DNA of 64,000 bases from Streptomyces sp. SID13726 (GCF_010548375.1 NZ_JAAGLY010000017.1:124001-188000), one strand, 5' to 3'; positions 7,776 through 17,395 are shown, counted from the first letter of the stretch. Numbers and translations are program-made. Notes: a model not told the origin generated them from the letters alone.

Positions 7776-10253
7776 ATGGACGGGTACGAACGGACGGCGA
7801 CGGCCGATCCGCAGCAGGAACTGGCGGCCCGGCTGCGGCTGCTCCAGGAGCTGTCCGGACTCGGTGTCCGGGCCCTCGCCAAGGACACCGGCCTCAGCTC
7901 CTCCTCGCTGTCCCGCTACCTCAACGGACAGACCGCGCCGCCGTGGCCCGCCGTGGTCGCCCTGTGCCGCCTGGTCAAGCGCGACCCCCGGCCCCTGCGC
8001 CCGCTGTGGGAGCGGACCTCGAGCCCGTTGCCCGCGCCCCCGAGGAGCAGCCGCCAGGTCAGGCCCACGCCCCGCAACGACCTGCCGCGCGACGCCGCCG
8101 ACTTCACCGGACGCGTGGACGCGCTCGCCGCCGTGCTCGCCGCGATCGACAGCCACCGGGCGGTCTCCGTCGACGGCATGGCCGGCGTCGGCAAGACCTG
8201 CCTCGCGGTGCACGCGGCCCACCGGCTCGCCGTGGCATTCCCGGACGCCCAGCTCTACGTGGACCTGCACGGGTTCACCGAGGGGCGGCCCCCGCTCGAC
8301 CCCGACTCCGCGCTGCGCATGCTGCTCGGCGCGCTCGACGTCCCCTCCGAGCGGGTCCCGCGGGAGGGCCTCGAACAGCTCGCCGCCTGCTGGCGCTCGG
8401 AACTGGCCCGCCGCCGGGTCGTCGTGGTCCTCGACAACGCCGCCGACGCCGACCAGGTCCGCCCGCTGCTGCCCGGCGCCGGTCCCTCCGTCGCCCTGAT
8501 CACCAGCCGCAACCGGCTGCTCGGCCTGGACGAGGTGCCCCCCGTCTCGCTCGACGTGCTCGACCCGCGGGACAGCGCCGAACTCCTGGCCCGCGCGAGC
8601 GGCGACACCGGCCCCGACGGCAGACTCGCCCGCGACCCCGAGGCCGCCGCCGAGGTGCTCCGCCTGTGCGGCCGGCTGCCGCTGGCGCTGCGGCTGGCCG
8701 GAGCCAGGCTGCGGCACCGGCCGGGCTGGACCGCGGGCATCCTCGTCGAGCGCATGTCCCAGGGCGCGAGCGAACTCGACGCCGTGTTCGACGCGGCCCT
8801 CGCCATGTCGCTGCGTCAGCTCGACCGCACCCAGGCCCGCCTGTTCCGCCTGCTGGGCCTGCTGCCCGGCGAGTCCTTCGACGAGTACGTGGCCGCCGCC
8901 CTCGCGGACGTCCCGCTCGGCAGCGCCCGGTCGACGCTGGAGGACCTGCTCGACGCCCACCTCGTCCAGCAGCCCACGGCCGGCCGCTACCGCCTCCACG
9001 ACCTGGTGCACCAGCACGCCCGCCGGGCCACCGCAGAACAGGACCCGGCCACCGAGCGGGAGCGGGCCCTGACCCGCGTCCTCGACTACTACGTCCACGC
9101 GGCGGCCGCCGCCGACGCCGCGATGCCGTTCGTCGCCCCCGGCCGGGCCGCCGCCGCCGCCCCCCCCCCGCCCGCCCTGCCGCCCTTCCCCGACCGGAAC
9201 GCTGCCTTCGCCTGGCTCGTCACCGAGTACGGCAACCTCATCGCCGCCTTCGAGACGGCCGCCGCCCTCGGCGCCGACACCCACGTGAGCGAACTCCCGC
9301 GCTTCCTGCGCTCCTACTTCGCCCGCCGCTGCGGCACGACCCATCTCAACGTCCTGTTCGAGCGGTCGCTCGCCGCCGCCGAACGCCTGGGCGACCCGCT
9401 CCGACTGGCCGAGGCACACAGCGATCTGGGCTTCGCGCGCTACAACGCGGGCCGGATGCCCGAGGCGGCCACCGCGTACGACGCCGCCGCGATCCGGATC
9501 TCCGAGACCGGGGACACCCGGGCCGAGGCCGAACTCACCCTGCGCCGCGGCTACCTCAGCTGGGACGCGGGACACGTCGAGGAACCCCTGGAACTCTTCG
9601 GCCTGGCCGGGAAGCTGTACGAGCGGGCCGGCTGCCCGACGGGCGCGGCCCACGCCGCCGCCTCGGAGGCCTGGGCGCTGCTGCAACTCGGACAGCGCCA
9701 GGAAGCGGCGCGACGGGCCCGCGAGGTGCTGGACACGCCCCACACCGACCCCGCGTGGCCACCCGCGTTCACCGCCCGGATCACCCTCGGCGTGGCCATG
9801 GCCCTCGACGAACCCGACGAGGCGGCGCGGCACCTGCACCGGGCGCTGGAGTCCGCCCGTGACGACGGACACCTCCACAACCAGGCGTGGTGCCTCAACT
9901 GCCTGGGCGTCGCCCTGCGCCAGACGGGCCGTCACGAGGAGGCCCTGGCCGCCCACCGCGAGGCGTTCGCCCTCCTCGACGAGCTGTTCGAGGAACACTG
10001 GAAGATCCACTTCATCGACGGCTACGCCGAGACCTGCCGCCTCGCCGGCCTGCCCGACCAGGCCCTGCGACTGCACCGCCAGGCCCTCGAACTGGCCCCG
10101 AGGCTCGGCAACCGGCCCGCGGAGGCGCTCGCCCACGAAGGCATCGCGGCCCTGCTGGACGCCACGGACCCGGCCGCTGCCGCCGAACACCGCGCGGCGG
10201 CGCAGGACCTGCGCAGGGGACCGGACGCGGGCCCGGGTCACTTCCAGTCGTAG
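7776..10253 (+). CDS. HTH-NB-ARC-TPR (STAND) transcriptional regulator
   Basis: This 825-residue signal-transducing ATPase starts with an XRE-type helix-turn-helix (about 15-70; LAKDTGLSSSSLSRYLNG). An NB-ARC ATPase follows, with Walker A GMAGVGKTCLA (near 137) and Walker B RRVVVVLDNA. A winged-helix part and a C-terminal TPR-like superhelix (about 470-800) complete it. Such proteins bind nucleotide, oligomerise on ligand binding and control nearby genes. The linker before the TPR region contains a run of ten C bases (AAAAAPPPPALPPF). The gene is divergent from the AhpD-like gene, and its last 16 bp overlap the convergent GH16 gene. Confidence 0.88.
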   Translation: MDGYERTATADPQQELAARLRLLQELSGLGVRALAKDTGLSSSSLSRYLNGQTAPPWPAVVALCRLVKRDPRPLRPLWERTSSPLPAPPRSSRQVRPTPRNDLPRDAADFTGRVDALAAVLAAIDSHRAVSVDGMAGVGKTCLAVHAAHRLAVAFPDAQLYVDLHGFTEGRPPLDPDSALRMLLGALDVPSERVPREGLEQLAACWRSELARRRVVVVLDNAADADQVRPLLPGAGPSVALITSRNRLLGLDEVPPVSLDVLDPRDSAELLARASGDTGPDGRLARDPEAAAEVLRLCGRLPLALRLAGARLRHRPGWTAGILVERMSQGASELDAVFDAALAMSLRQLDRTQARLFRLLGLLPGESFDEYVAAALADVPLGSARSTLEDLLDAHLVQQPTAGRYRLHDLVHQHARRATAEQDPATERERALTRVLDYYVHAAAAADAAMPFVAPGRAAAAAPPPPALPPFPDRNAAFAWLVTEYGNLIAAFETAAALGADTHVSELPRFLRSYFARRCGTTHLNVLFERSLAAAERLGDPLRLAEAHSDLGFARYNAGRMPEAATAYDAAAIRISETGDTRAEAELTLRRGYLSWDAGHVEEPLELFGLAGKLYERAGCPTGAAHAAASEAWALLQLGQRQEAARRAREVLDTPHTDPAWPPAFTARITLGVAMALDEPDEAARHLHRALESARDDGHLHNQAWCLNCLGVALRQTGRHEEALAAHREAFALLDELFEEHWKIHFIDGYAETCRLAGLPDQALRLHRQALELAPRLGNRPAEALAHEGIAALLDATDPAAAAEHRAAAQDLRRGPDAGPGHFQS
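9160..9169 (+). repeat. Run of ten C inside the NB-ARC regulator gene
   Basis: Ten consecutive C bases encode part of the proline linker between the ATPase and TPR regions. Such tracts are prone to slippage during replication and to sequencing error. The frame is intact as given. Confidence 0.8.
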
Positions 10254-11146
10254 GCGTACGCCGCCACCCAGGTGATGTCGAGCTGGGCACTGCTGCCCGG
10301 GGCCGCCCCGGGACCCTCCAGCGCGCTCTCGTTCTGGAGCACCCAGGACAGCGGACGGTCCGGCACGCTCCGGGTGTCCTGCCCCGTCTCCCGGCCGTCG
10401 ACGAAGAACCGCACACGACCCGGCGTCCACTCGGTGGACACGGTGTGCCACTCGGTCCAGTCGTCGCTGCCCTCGTAGGAGCCCTGCTCCCCGCCTCCGC
10501 AGGGATGGTGGAAGGCCATCAGGGCACCGGTCCACTCACCCTCGGGATGGTCCATCTCGCAGCCCCCGCCGTAGTGCAGCCACGCGGACTTGTAACCGGG
10601 CGCCAGCTTCGTCACTTTGATGCGCGCGCTGTACTTGCCGTACTTCATCTGCATCACCGCACGCGGCACCACCGCGGCGGCGTGCACGGGACCGCCGTCG
10701 GCGGGCCGCCACATCCGTACGGTCATCCGCCCGTCGCCGTCCGCGGCGGGACCGACGCTCACGGTGTCCTCCGGGTGGTAGACCCCGACCACGTCCCGGC
10801 CCCGGCTGTTCGCGGTGTCGGGCCAACCGGTCGGATAGGCCCACCAGTTGTCGCGGTACTCGCCCTTCAGACCGCCGCAGTAGGCGCCGGACGTGTCGAC
10901 CTGGTGCTCGCAGTCGCTGAACGACCCCAGCGGCACCCGGTCGCCGTTGAAGTCCTCGGCGAGCACCTGCCAGAACGGCCCGCAGTCACCGCGCGGCAGC
11001 CGCGTGCCCGTGCCGTGGCAGGCGTCGGCCGCGGCGGGCGCGCCGTCGGCCCGGGGGAGACCCAGCAGACCGCTCGCCAGGAGCAGGAGGCTCGCGGACA
11101 TCACCAGGACGCGCCTGTCGTGGTGCGGCGCTGCGTGTGACCCCAT
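10238..11146 (-). CDS. Secreted GH16-family glycoside hydrolase
   Basis: The 302-residue protein has an N-terminal Sec signal (VLVMSASLLLLASGLLG, cleavage near residue 35). A GH16 beta-jellyroll follows, the family of beta-glucanases, agarases and related endo-enzymes. The catalytic stretch EMDHPEGEW (near residue 195) supplies the nucleophile Glu, assisting Asp and acid/base Glu in the E-x-D-x-x-E arrangement. The ATG at 11146 has AAGGAG eight bases upstream. The 3' end overlaps the convergent NB-ARC regulator gene by 16 bp. The polysaccharide acted on cannot be told from sequence alone. Confidence 0.87.
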   Translation of the reverse strand: MGSHAAPHHDRRVLVMSASLLLLASGLLGLPRADGAPAAADACHGTGTRLPRGDCGPFWQVLAEDFNGDRVPLGSFSDCEHQVDTSGAYCGGLKGEYRDNWWAYPTGWPDTANSRGRDVVGVYHPEDTVSVGPAADGDGRMTVRMWRPADGGPVHAAAVVPRAVMQMKYGKYSARIKVTKLAPGYKSAWLHYGGGCEMDHPEGEWTGALMAFHHPCGGGEQGSYEGSDDWTEWHTVSTEWTPGRVRFFVDGRETGQDTRSVPDRPLSWVLQNESALEGPGAAPGSSAQLDITWVAAYAYDWK

Positions 11147-11229
11147 CGCGAGGCTCCTTCGGGCTCAGCGGCCGGGCAAACATCCTCGCCCGCCCGCCCG
11201 CGCGACGCCATCCCCGCGGCCGGCGCACT

Positions 11230-11547
11230 TCAGAACTCGCTGTCGATGCCGGTCACGATCGCCGCGCCCAACGGGGCCTCGTCCTCGCCGAGCCCGCTGT
11301 CCCGCAGCGCCTGGGCGACCAGCCGTACCGCCTCGGCCTCGGCGCCCGACCGGTCGGCCGCCTCGACCTCGACACGGGCGGCGAACATCCCGCCCTCGTC
11401 CACCGTCAGCAGACTCAGCTCCTCGCTCTCGCCCAGGTCCGTGTTCCGTGGGTCCCGTGGCCGCAGCCTCCGTCCGACGTCCGAGCACACGCTCTCGGAG
11501 ACACCCCGGACGAAGGTGCCGGGCACGGTGATGACGTACGTGGACAC
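11230..11547 (-). CDS. Conserved hypothetical protein (105 aa)
   Basis: The small soluble protein begins STYVITVPGTFVRGV. It then alternates strand-like and helix-like segments (LSLLTVDEGGMFAARVEVEA, then AEAEAVRLVAQALRDSG), suggesting a compact alpha/beta fold. No signal peptide, membrane segment or recognised motif is present. The GTG at 11547 is preferred over upstream starts because GAAGGGAG lies just before it. I do not recognise a function. Confidence 0.7.
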   Translation of the reverse strand: MSTYVITVPGTFVRGVSESVCSDVGRRLRPRDPRNTDLGESEELSLLTVDEGGMFAARVEVEAADRSGAEAEAVRLVAQALRDSGLGEDEAPLGAAIVTGIDSEF

Positions 11548-11840
11548 GACGCTCCCTTCCGCGCCCCTCGCGGGACGCAATGGCGTACCCGTACGCCTAC
11601 CCGGTCCACCGCCACTTGTGCCGCGTGTGCCCCGGCATGATCACGCCCGTCCCGGGTAGACGCGGCCAGGACCAGCACACTTCCGGGAGGAACCGACGAT
11701 GACCACCGACCTGCGGAGCACGGCGTGAGGACGCACCGCTGAACGGGCACAGAACCGCGGCACGACGCTCCGACCATGCCCCTGCGGCATCGGTGAGGTC
11801 CGGTGGCGGACGAGAGGTACGGGGTGGGAAGGGCGGGACC

Positions 11841-13064
11841 ATGGTGATGTCGGGGACCGGCGCCGCCGAGTTGATGTCCACGACGGAAACCGGTGCCGAG
11901 ACGGCGTGGGAGCAGTGGGCGCCGTCGGTGCTGCTCGTGGAGGACGACCCCGGCGACGCGGTGCTCGTGGAGGAACTGGTCGCCGACGGCACGCTGAAGA
12001 TGCGGCTGCGCTGGGCGCGGTCCATGACCGAGGCCGCCGAGGTCCTCGCCGACGAGGTGCCCGACTGCGTCCTGCTCGACCTGCACCTGCCGGACGCGCA
12101 CGGGCTGGAGGCGGTCTCCCTCGTGCAGGGACTCGCCGACCAGGTCGCCGTTGTGGTCCTCACCGGGCTCGCCGAGGAACAGACCGGCCTCGCCGCGGTC
12201 GCCGCGGGCGCCCAGGACTACCTGGTCAAGGGGCGGGTGGAACCGGAGCTGTTCGGACGGGCGGTGCGCTACGCGATCCAGCGCAAGCAGACCGAGCAGG
12301 CCGCCGTCGCCCTCCAGGCCGGTGCGCTCCAGGCCCAGGAGAACGCCCGCCTGGAACGAGGACTGCTGCCCCGCCCCCTGCTGCGCGGCGAGGGCGTCCG
12401 AGTGGTGGCCCGCTACCGGCCAGGACGCGCCCAGACCCTGCTGGGCGGCGACTTCTACGACATCGTGCAGAGCGCCGACGGCACCGTCCACGCCCTCGTC
12501 GGCGACGTCTCCGGGCACGGCCCCGACGAGGCGGCCCTGGGCGTCGCCCTGCGCATCGCCTGGCGCACCCTCGTCCTCAGCGGCATCACCGGCGCCGAAC
12601 AGATGGGCCGGCTGGAGGAGTTGCTGATGGCCGAGCGGGCCCGCGACGAGGTCTTCGCCACCCTCGTCAGCCTGGCCGCCGTACCCGGAGAACAGCGGGC
12701 CGGTGTCGTACGGGCCGGTCATCACGGGCTGATCCAGCGCACCGGACCGGACGTGGAGTGGGTGGAGGTGCCCGGCGGACCGGCCCTCGGCATGGTCCCC
12801 GGCGGCGCCCAGTGGCCCACCGCGGAACTGCCGGTCCCGACGGGGTCGTCGGTCGTGCTCTTCACCGACGGCCTGTTCGAGGGGCACGTCGGCCGCGGCA
12901 CCGAACGCCTCGGCGAGGAAGGGCTGCTGGGCCTCGCCCGCGAAGGCGCCGGCCTGGACGCGGAGGCCTTCGTCGACCGGCTGATCGGCAGGGCCGAGAG
13001 CCTCGCCGAGGCCCGCGGCGGCCTGGCCGACGATGTGGCCGTCGTCCATCTGAACTGGAACTGA
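11841..13064 (+). CDS. Response regulator with C-terminal PP2C (SpoIIE-type) phosphatase
   Basis: The 407-residue protein joins a receiver domain (about 25-145; phospho-acceptor in DCVLLDLHLPDA, Lys in DYLVKGRV) to a short coiled linker and a PP2C phosphatase (about 185-405). The metal-binding Asps are in LLGGDFYDIV and LVGDVSGHG. Phosphorylation of the receiver would be expected to switch the phosphatase, which in this family dephosphorylates a STAS anti-anti-sigma protein. It leads a tight operon with a CHASE3 histidine kinase and a second receiver. The ATG at 11841 follows GGGAAGGGCGGG; an upstream start at 11793 is possible but lacks a better site. Confidence 0.9.
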   Translation: MVMSGTGAAELMSTTETGAETAWEQWAPSVLLVEDDPGDAVLVEELVADGTLKMRLRWARSMTEAAEVLADEVPDCVLLDLHLPDAHGLEAVSLVQGLADQVAVVVLTGLAEEQTGLAAVAAGAQDYLVKGRVEPELFGRAVRYAIQRKQTEQAAVALQAGALQAQENARLERGLLPRPLLRGEGVRVVARYRPGRAQTLLGGDFYDIVQSADGTVHALVGDVSGHGPDEAALGVALRIAWRTLVLSGITGAEQMGRLEELLMAERARDEVFATLVSLAAVPGEQRAGVVRAGHHGLIQRTGPDVEWVEVPGGPALGMVPGGAQWPTAELPVPTGSSVVLFTDGLFEGHVGRGTERLGEEGLLGLAREGAGLDAEAFVDRLIGRAESLAEARGGLADDVAVVHLNWN

Positions 13065-13080
13065 GCGAACGGTGGGACAT

Positions 13081-14690
<1,610 letters not shown>

Positions 14691-14694
<4 letters not shown>

Positions 14695-15140
14695 CCACCC
14701 CAGCCGCGAGCCCCATCGACGTGCTCCTCGTCGAGGACGACCCCGGCGACGAGCTGATGACCCGTGAGGCGTTCGAGGACAACAAGATCGGCAACACGCT
14801 GCACGTCGTCCGCGACGGCGAGGAGGCACTGGACTTCCTCTACCGTCGCGGCGACCACACCGAGGCGCCCCGGCCCGATCTGATCCTGCTCGACCTGAAC
14901 CTGCCCAAGTACGACGGCCGTCAGGTCCTGGAGAAGATCAAGTCCGACCCGGAGCTGTCGCACATCCCCGTGGTCGTCCTCACCACCTCGGCGGCCGAGG
15001 AGGACATCCTGCGCAGCTACAAACTGCACGCCAACGCGTATGTCACCAAGCCGGTGGACCTGGACCAGTTCATCGCCGCGGTCCGCCAGATCGACGACTT
15101 CTTCGTCCAGGTGGTCCGGCTGCCGCGCCACGGGATCTGA
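14691..15140 (+). CDS. Stand-alone response regulator (Rcp1-like receiver)
   Basis: The 149-residue single-domain receiver has no output domain. The acidic pocket (LLVEDDPGDE), phospho-acceptor Asp (LILLDLNLPKYDG), switch Thr (VVVLTTSAAEED) and Lys (AYVTKPVDLDQF) are all present. The extended loop after the Asp resembles Rcp1-type receivers, which take phosphate from CHASE3 or phytochrome kinases. It overlaps the kinase gene by four bases and ends in a strong intrinsic terminator. It probably acts as a phosphate shuttle or competitor for the receiver-PP2C protein encoded first in the operon; that role is inference. Confidence 0.92.
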
Positions 15141-15158
15141 CTCCCGCCCCTTCTTCCA

Positions 15159-15195
15159 GGGCTCAGTAGAACTCCGGTTCTACTGAGCCCTTTTT
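15159..15195 (+). terminator. Rho-independent terminator of the PP2C/kinase/receiver operon
   Basis: A perfect 14-bp stem has arms GGGCTCAGTAGAAC and its complement, closed by a TCCG loop and followed directly by TTTTT. It begins 18 bp after the receiver stop codon. A U-tract terminator this clean is uncommon in such GC-rich DNA. Confidence 0.93.
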
Positions 15196-15248
15196 GTTCG
15201 AACATCCAAAGTTGCCGCGTGGTGGGTTACTGATCGCTCCGCACACTG

Positions 15249-15266
15249 GTAGGAAACATTACTAAC
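15249..15266. promoter_or_regulatory. AT-rich partial dyad upstream of the chitosanase gene
   Basis: GTAGGAAACATTACTAAC stands out as AT-rich. Five of its nine base pairs obey dyad symmetry (outer GT/AC, inner AA/TT). It lies about 50 bp before the chitosanase start at 15316. Streptomyces chitosanase genes are known to be controlled by a ROK-type repressor at an A-rich palindrome; whether this is that site is a guess. Confidence 0.35.
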
Positions 15267-15270
15267 AATC

Positions 15271-15282
15271 AGGTCTGGACCA
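15271..15282. promoter_or_regulatory. Candidate DasR/chitinase-type box before the chitosanase gene
   Basis: AGGTCTGGACCA matches 10 of 12 positions of the TGGTCTAGACCA element known from Streptomyces chitinase promoters and DasR sites. It lies 34 bp upstream of the GTG at 15316. The link to aminosugar control fits a chitosanase gene. Confidence 0.4.
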
Positions 15283-15315
15283 ACTCCCCACCCCCCACCT
15301 CCCTTTGGAGTCTCC

Positions 15316-15471
15316 GTGGAACCTGAAGCAGTGACCCCTGCCGCCCACACGTCCCGTCGCACCGTCCTCGCCCTGATGGGAGCGGTGGCCTGCGTCGGCA
15401 TCACCGGCCTCCCACGGGCCGAGGCGGCGCCCGCGGCCTCGACGACCCCGCGAAGAAGGAGATCGCCATGA
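15316..15471 (+). pseudogene. Chitosanase signal-peptide segment, out of frame with the enzyme
   Basis: Starting at GTG 15316 behind TTTGGAG, the reading frame gives 51 residues. They include a convincing Tat signal (TSRRTVLALMGAVACVGI, then PRAEAAPAA). After that the frame turns into nonsense (STTPRRRRSP) and stops at TGA 15469-15471. The mature chitosanase frame is one base off: in that frame GLDDPAKKEIAMKL is read immediately before and across the ATG at 15468. A single missing base around 15421-15437 would join the two into one normal secreted chitosanase. The stop overlaps the ATG of the enzyme frame. Confidence 0.8.
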
Positions 15472-16139
15472 AGCTGGTGTCGAGCGCGGAGAACTCCTCG
15501 CTCGACTGGAAGGCGCAGTACCAGTACATCGAGGACATCGGAGACGGCCGCGGCTACACCGCCGGCATCATCGGCTTCTGCTCCGGCACCGGGGACATGC
15601 TCGACCTCGTCGAGCTCTACGCCGACCGCAAGCCCGGCAACGTCCTCGCCAAGTACCTGCCCGCCCTGCGCCGCGTCGACGGCACCGACTCGCACTCCGG
15701 CCTCGACCCGAACTTCCCCGGCGACTGGCGCAAGGCCGCCCGGGACACCGCGTTCCAGCAGGCCCAGAACGACGAGCGCGACCGCGTCTACTTCAACCCC
15801 GCCGTCCGGCAGGGCAAGGCGGACGGCCTGCGCACACTCGGCCAGTTCACCTACTACGACGCCATCGTCATGCACGGCGACGGCGGCGACCCGACCAGTT
15901 TCGGCAGCATCCGCAAGCGCGCCCTGCGCCAGGCCAAGCCCCCGGCCCAGGGCGGCGACGAGACGACGTACCTCAACGCCTTCCTCGACGCGCGGGTGTG
16001 GGCGATGAAACAGGAGGAGGCGCACAGCGACACCAGCCGGGTCGACACCGAGCAACGCGTCTTCCTGCGCAAGGGAAACCTCGACCTGAACCCGCCGCTG
16101 GACTGGAAGGTCTACGGCGACAGTTACCACATCGGCTGA
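15468..16139 (+). CDS. csn: Chitosanase GH46, catalytic domain (frameshifted from its signal peptide)
   Basis: The 223-residue reading frame contains an essentially complete GH46 chitosanase, which hydrolyses beta-1,4 links in chitosan. Both catalytic acids are present: Glu8 in SSAENSSLDW and Asp26 in EDIGDGRGYT, equivalent to Glu22 and Asp40 of the Streptomyces N174 enzyme. The ATG is an internal Met of the normal protein; conserved GLDDPAKKEIA is readable just upstream in the same frame without a start. As written, the enzyme lacks a secretion signal, which lies in another frame at 15316. AAGGAG six bases before the ATG could still allow cytoplasmic synthesis. The cause is a true mutation or a one-base sequencing error. 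Confidence 0.88.
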   Translation: MKLVSSAENSSLDWKAQYQYIEDIGDGRGYTAGIIGFCSGTGDMLDLVELYADRKPGNVLAKYLPALRRVDGTDSHSGLDPNFPGDWRKAARDTAFQQAQNDERDRVYFNPAVRQGKADGLRTLGQFTYYDAIVMHGDGGDPTSFGSIRKRALRQAKPPAQGGDETTYLNAFLDARVWAMKQEEAHSDTSRVDTEQRVFLRKGNLDLNPPLDWKVYGDSYHIG

Positions 16140-16150
16140 CCTGGTCCCCG

Positions 16151-16184
16151 GGGCGGTCCGGTGCTCCCCGGCACCGGGCCGCCC
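16151..16184 (+). terminator. GC-rich hairpin after the chitosanase gene
   Basis: The arms GGGCGGTCCGGTGC and GCACCGGGCCGCCC pair over 14 positions, one of them a G-U wobble, around a TCCCCG loop. The hairpin begins 11 bp after the stop. It has no U-tract, as is usual in Streptomyces terminators. Confidence 0.65.
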
Positions 16185-16234
16185 GCCGGAACGTTCGACG
16201 GAGCGTGTTTGCCGACGGAGCGAGCGGTAACGCG

Positions 16235-16669
16235 ATGTCCATGAGTGAATCGAACGAGCAGACGAACCAAGATTCCGTGCCCGCGCGGGCCGCGGCGTCC
16301 AAGGCCCGGCGCACCACGGCGAAGGCCACCGCCCCCGCGACCAAGGCGGCGGACAAGGCCGCCGGCAAGACGGACCACGTCGCGTCGGCCGGCAAGGACG
16401 CGGCGCAGCGCACGGCGGAGGCGAGCAGCGGAGCCGCGCACACCGCGGCCAGGAGTGTCGAGGCCGGACGTCAGACCGTCATCGCCGCCTCCGGACAGGC
16501 CGCGGCCGTCGCCAAGACCGCCTGGACCGTCATCGCCCAGCGCAAGCTCATCGCCGCGGGCGTGGGCGCGGGCCTCACCGCGCTGACCGCGACGTCGTAC
16601 GCCGTCGGCCGCCGCGCGGGGCGCCACACGCACGGCCCCCTCACCCGCATGACCGGCGGTCGGTTCTGA
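16235..16669 (+). CDS. Basic Ala/Lys-rich small protein with C-terminal hydrophobic segment
   Basis: The 144-residue protein is low-complexity in its N-terminal two thirds. It has many Ala, Lys, Thr and Arg residues (KARRTTAKATAPATKAADKA), similar in composition to histone-H1-like or phasin-like tails. A weakly hydrophobic stretch follows (LIAAGVGAGLTALTATSYAVG), then a short basic end (GRRAGRHTHG). It could associate with the membrane or with DNA. Start codons at 16235 and 16241 are both possible; neither has a strong ribosome binding site. Function is not recognised. Confidence 0.65.
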   Translation: MSMSESNEQTNQDSVPARAAASKARRTTAKATAPATKAADKAAGKTDHVASAGKDAAQRTAEASSGAAHTAARSVEAGRQTVIAASGQAAAVAKTAWTVIAQRKLIAAGVGAGLTALTATSYAVGRRAGRHTHGPLTRMTGGRF

Positions 16670-16702
16670 CGACGAGGCCCACCGCGCCGGGCCGACGGCG
16701 CG

Positions 16703-17395
16703 TCACCGGCCCTGCGACAACAGGTCGCTGAGCCGCGTACCCGCCGCCCAGCGGCGCAGGGCGGAGCCGTCGAGCAGCCGGATCGACTCCTCCCGCCGCG
16801 CCCACCGGACGTCACGGGCGGTGAAGGCACCGCGATGCACGATCAGGCGCAGATGCGACTCCTGACGACCGCGGTGCAGCCGGGGATGCGGCAGATCCTC
16901 GTCGGGCAGGGGCTCCGCCACCGGCCGGAAGGCCACGTCGATCCGGTGACCGGCTGCGTCCCGGGCACACAGTCGCGGCCGGTCCGGAGCGGGCAGCAAC
17001 CGCACCCGCCACCCGTCCCGGCGCAGCATCCGCGCCACCGCCAACGCCAGTCCCTGGGTGTCGAGTTCGAACAGCTCGTCCGGGGTGTAGTAGCCGAGCC
17101 GCCGGCGCGCGCCGGGACGCCCGTGGCGAATCCCGGCCAGGACGAGCACGGCCAGGAACGCGATCCCCGCGACGGGTACGACGACGCCGGCGGCCCGGTA
17201 CCCCGCGGCGAGCAGGGCGGCCACCGCGCACACGGCCGCCACCACGCCGGTGAACGCCGGGAGCACGTCACGCAGCCTGGGCCCGTAGCGCCCCTGGGCC
17301 CGCAGCTCACGCACGACGCGCCGCCTGCGCGACCGGCGCGACGGGAGGAAGCCGGACGTCCCCGATAGGCGTGCCACAGCGCGAGCCCTCCCCAT
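16703..17395 (-). CDS. Membrane protein with degenerate Mrr-like (restriction endonuclease-like) domain
   Basis: The 230-residue protein begins with a basic segment and two membrane helices (about 60-110; VVAAVCAVAALLAAGY, then VVVPVAGIAFLAVLVLAG). A soluble domain follows that resembles the Mrr catalytic fold: ALAVARMLRRDGWRV, a conserved Asp in GHRIDVAF, and the closing pattern FTARDVRWARREESIRLLDG. The QxK half of the nuclease motif is replaced (LIVHRGA), so catalysis is doubtful. Membrane-anchored Mrr-like proteins are widespread in actinobacteria without a fixed role. The ATG at 17395 is the first start that gives this fold. Confidence 0.65.
   Translation of the reverse strand: MGRARAVARLSGTSGFLPSRRSRRRRVVRELRAQGRYGPRLRDVLPAFTGVVAAVCAVAALLAAGYRAAGVVVPVAGIAFLAVLVLAGIRHGRPGARRRLGYYTPDELFELDTQGLALAVARMLRRDGWRVRLLPAPDRPRLCARDAAGHRIDVAFRPVAEPLPDEDLPHPRLHRGRQESHLRLIVHRGAFTARDVRWARREESIRLLDGSALRRWAAGTRLSDLLSQGR

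Noticed and set aside
7137..10535. A single 1132-residue minus-strand gene
   Set aside because: Only its last 151 residues are a real protein (AhpD-like). The rest is antisense to the NB-ARC regulator, and a good start with ribosome site lies at 7592.
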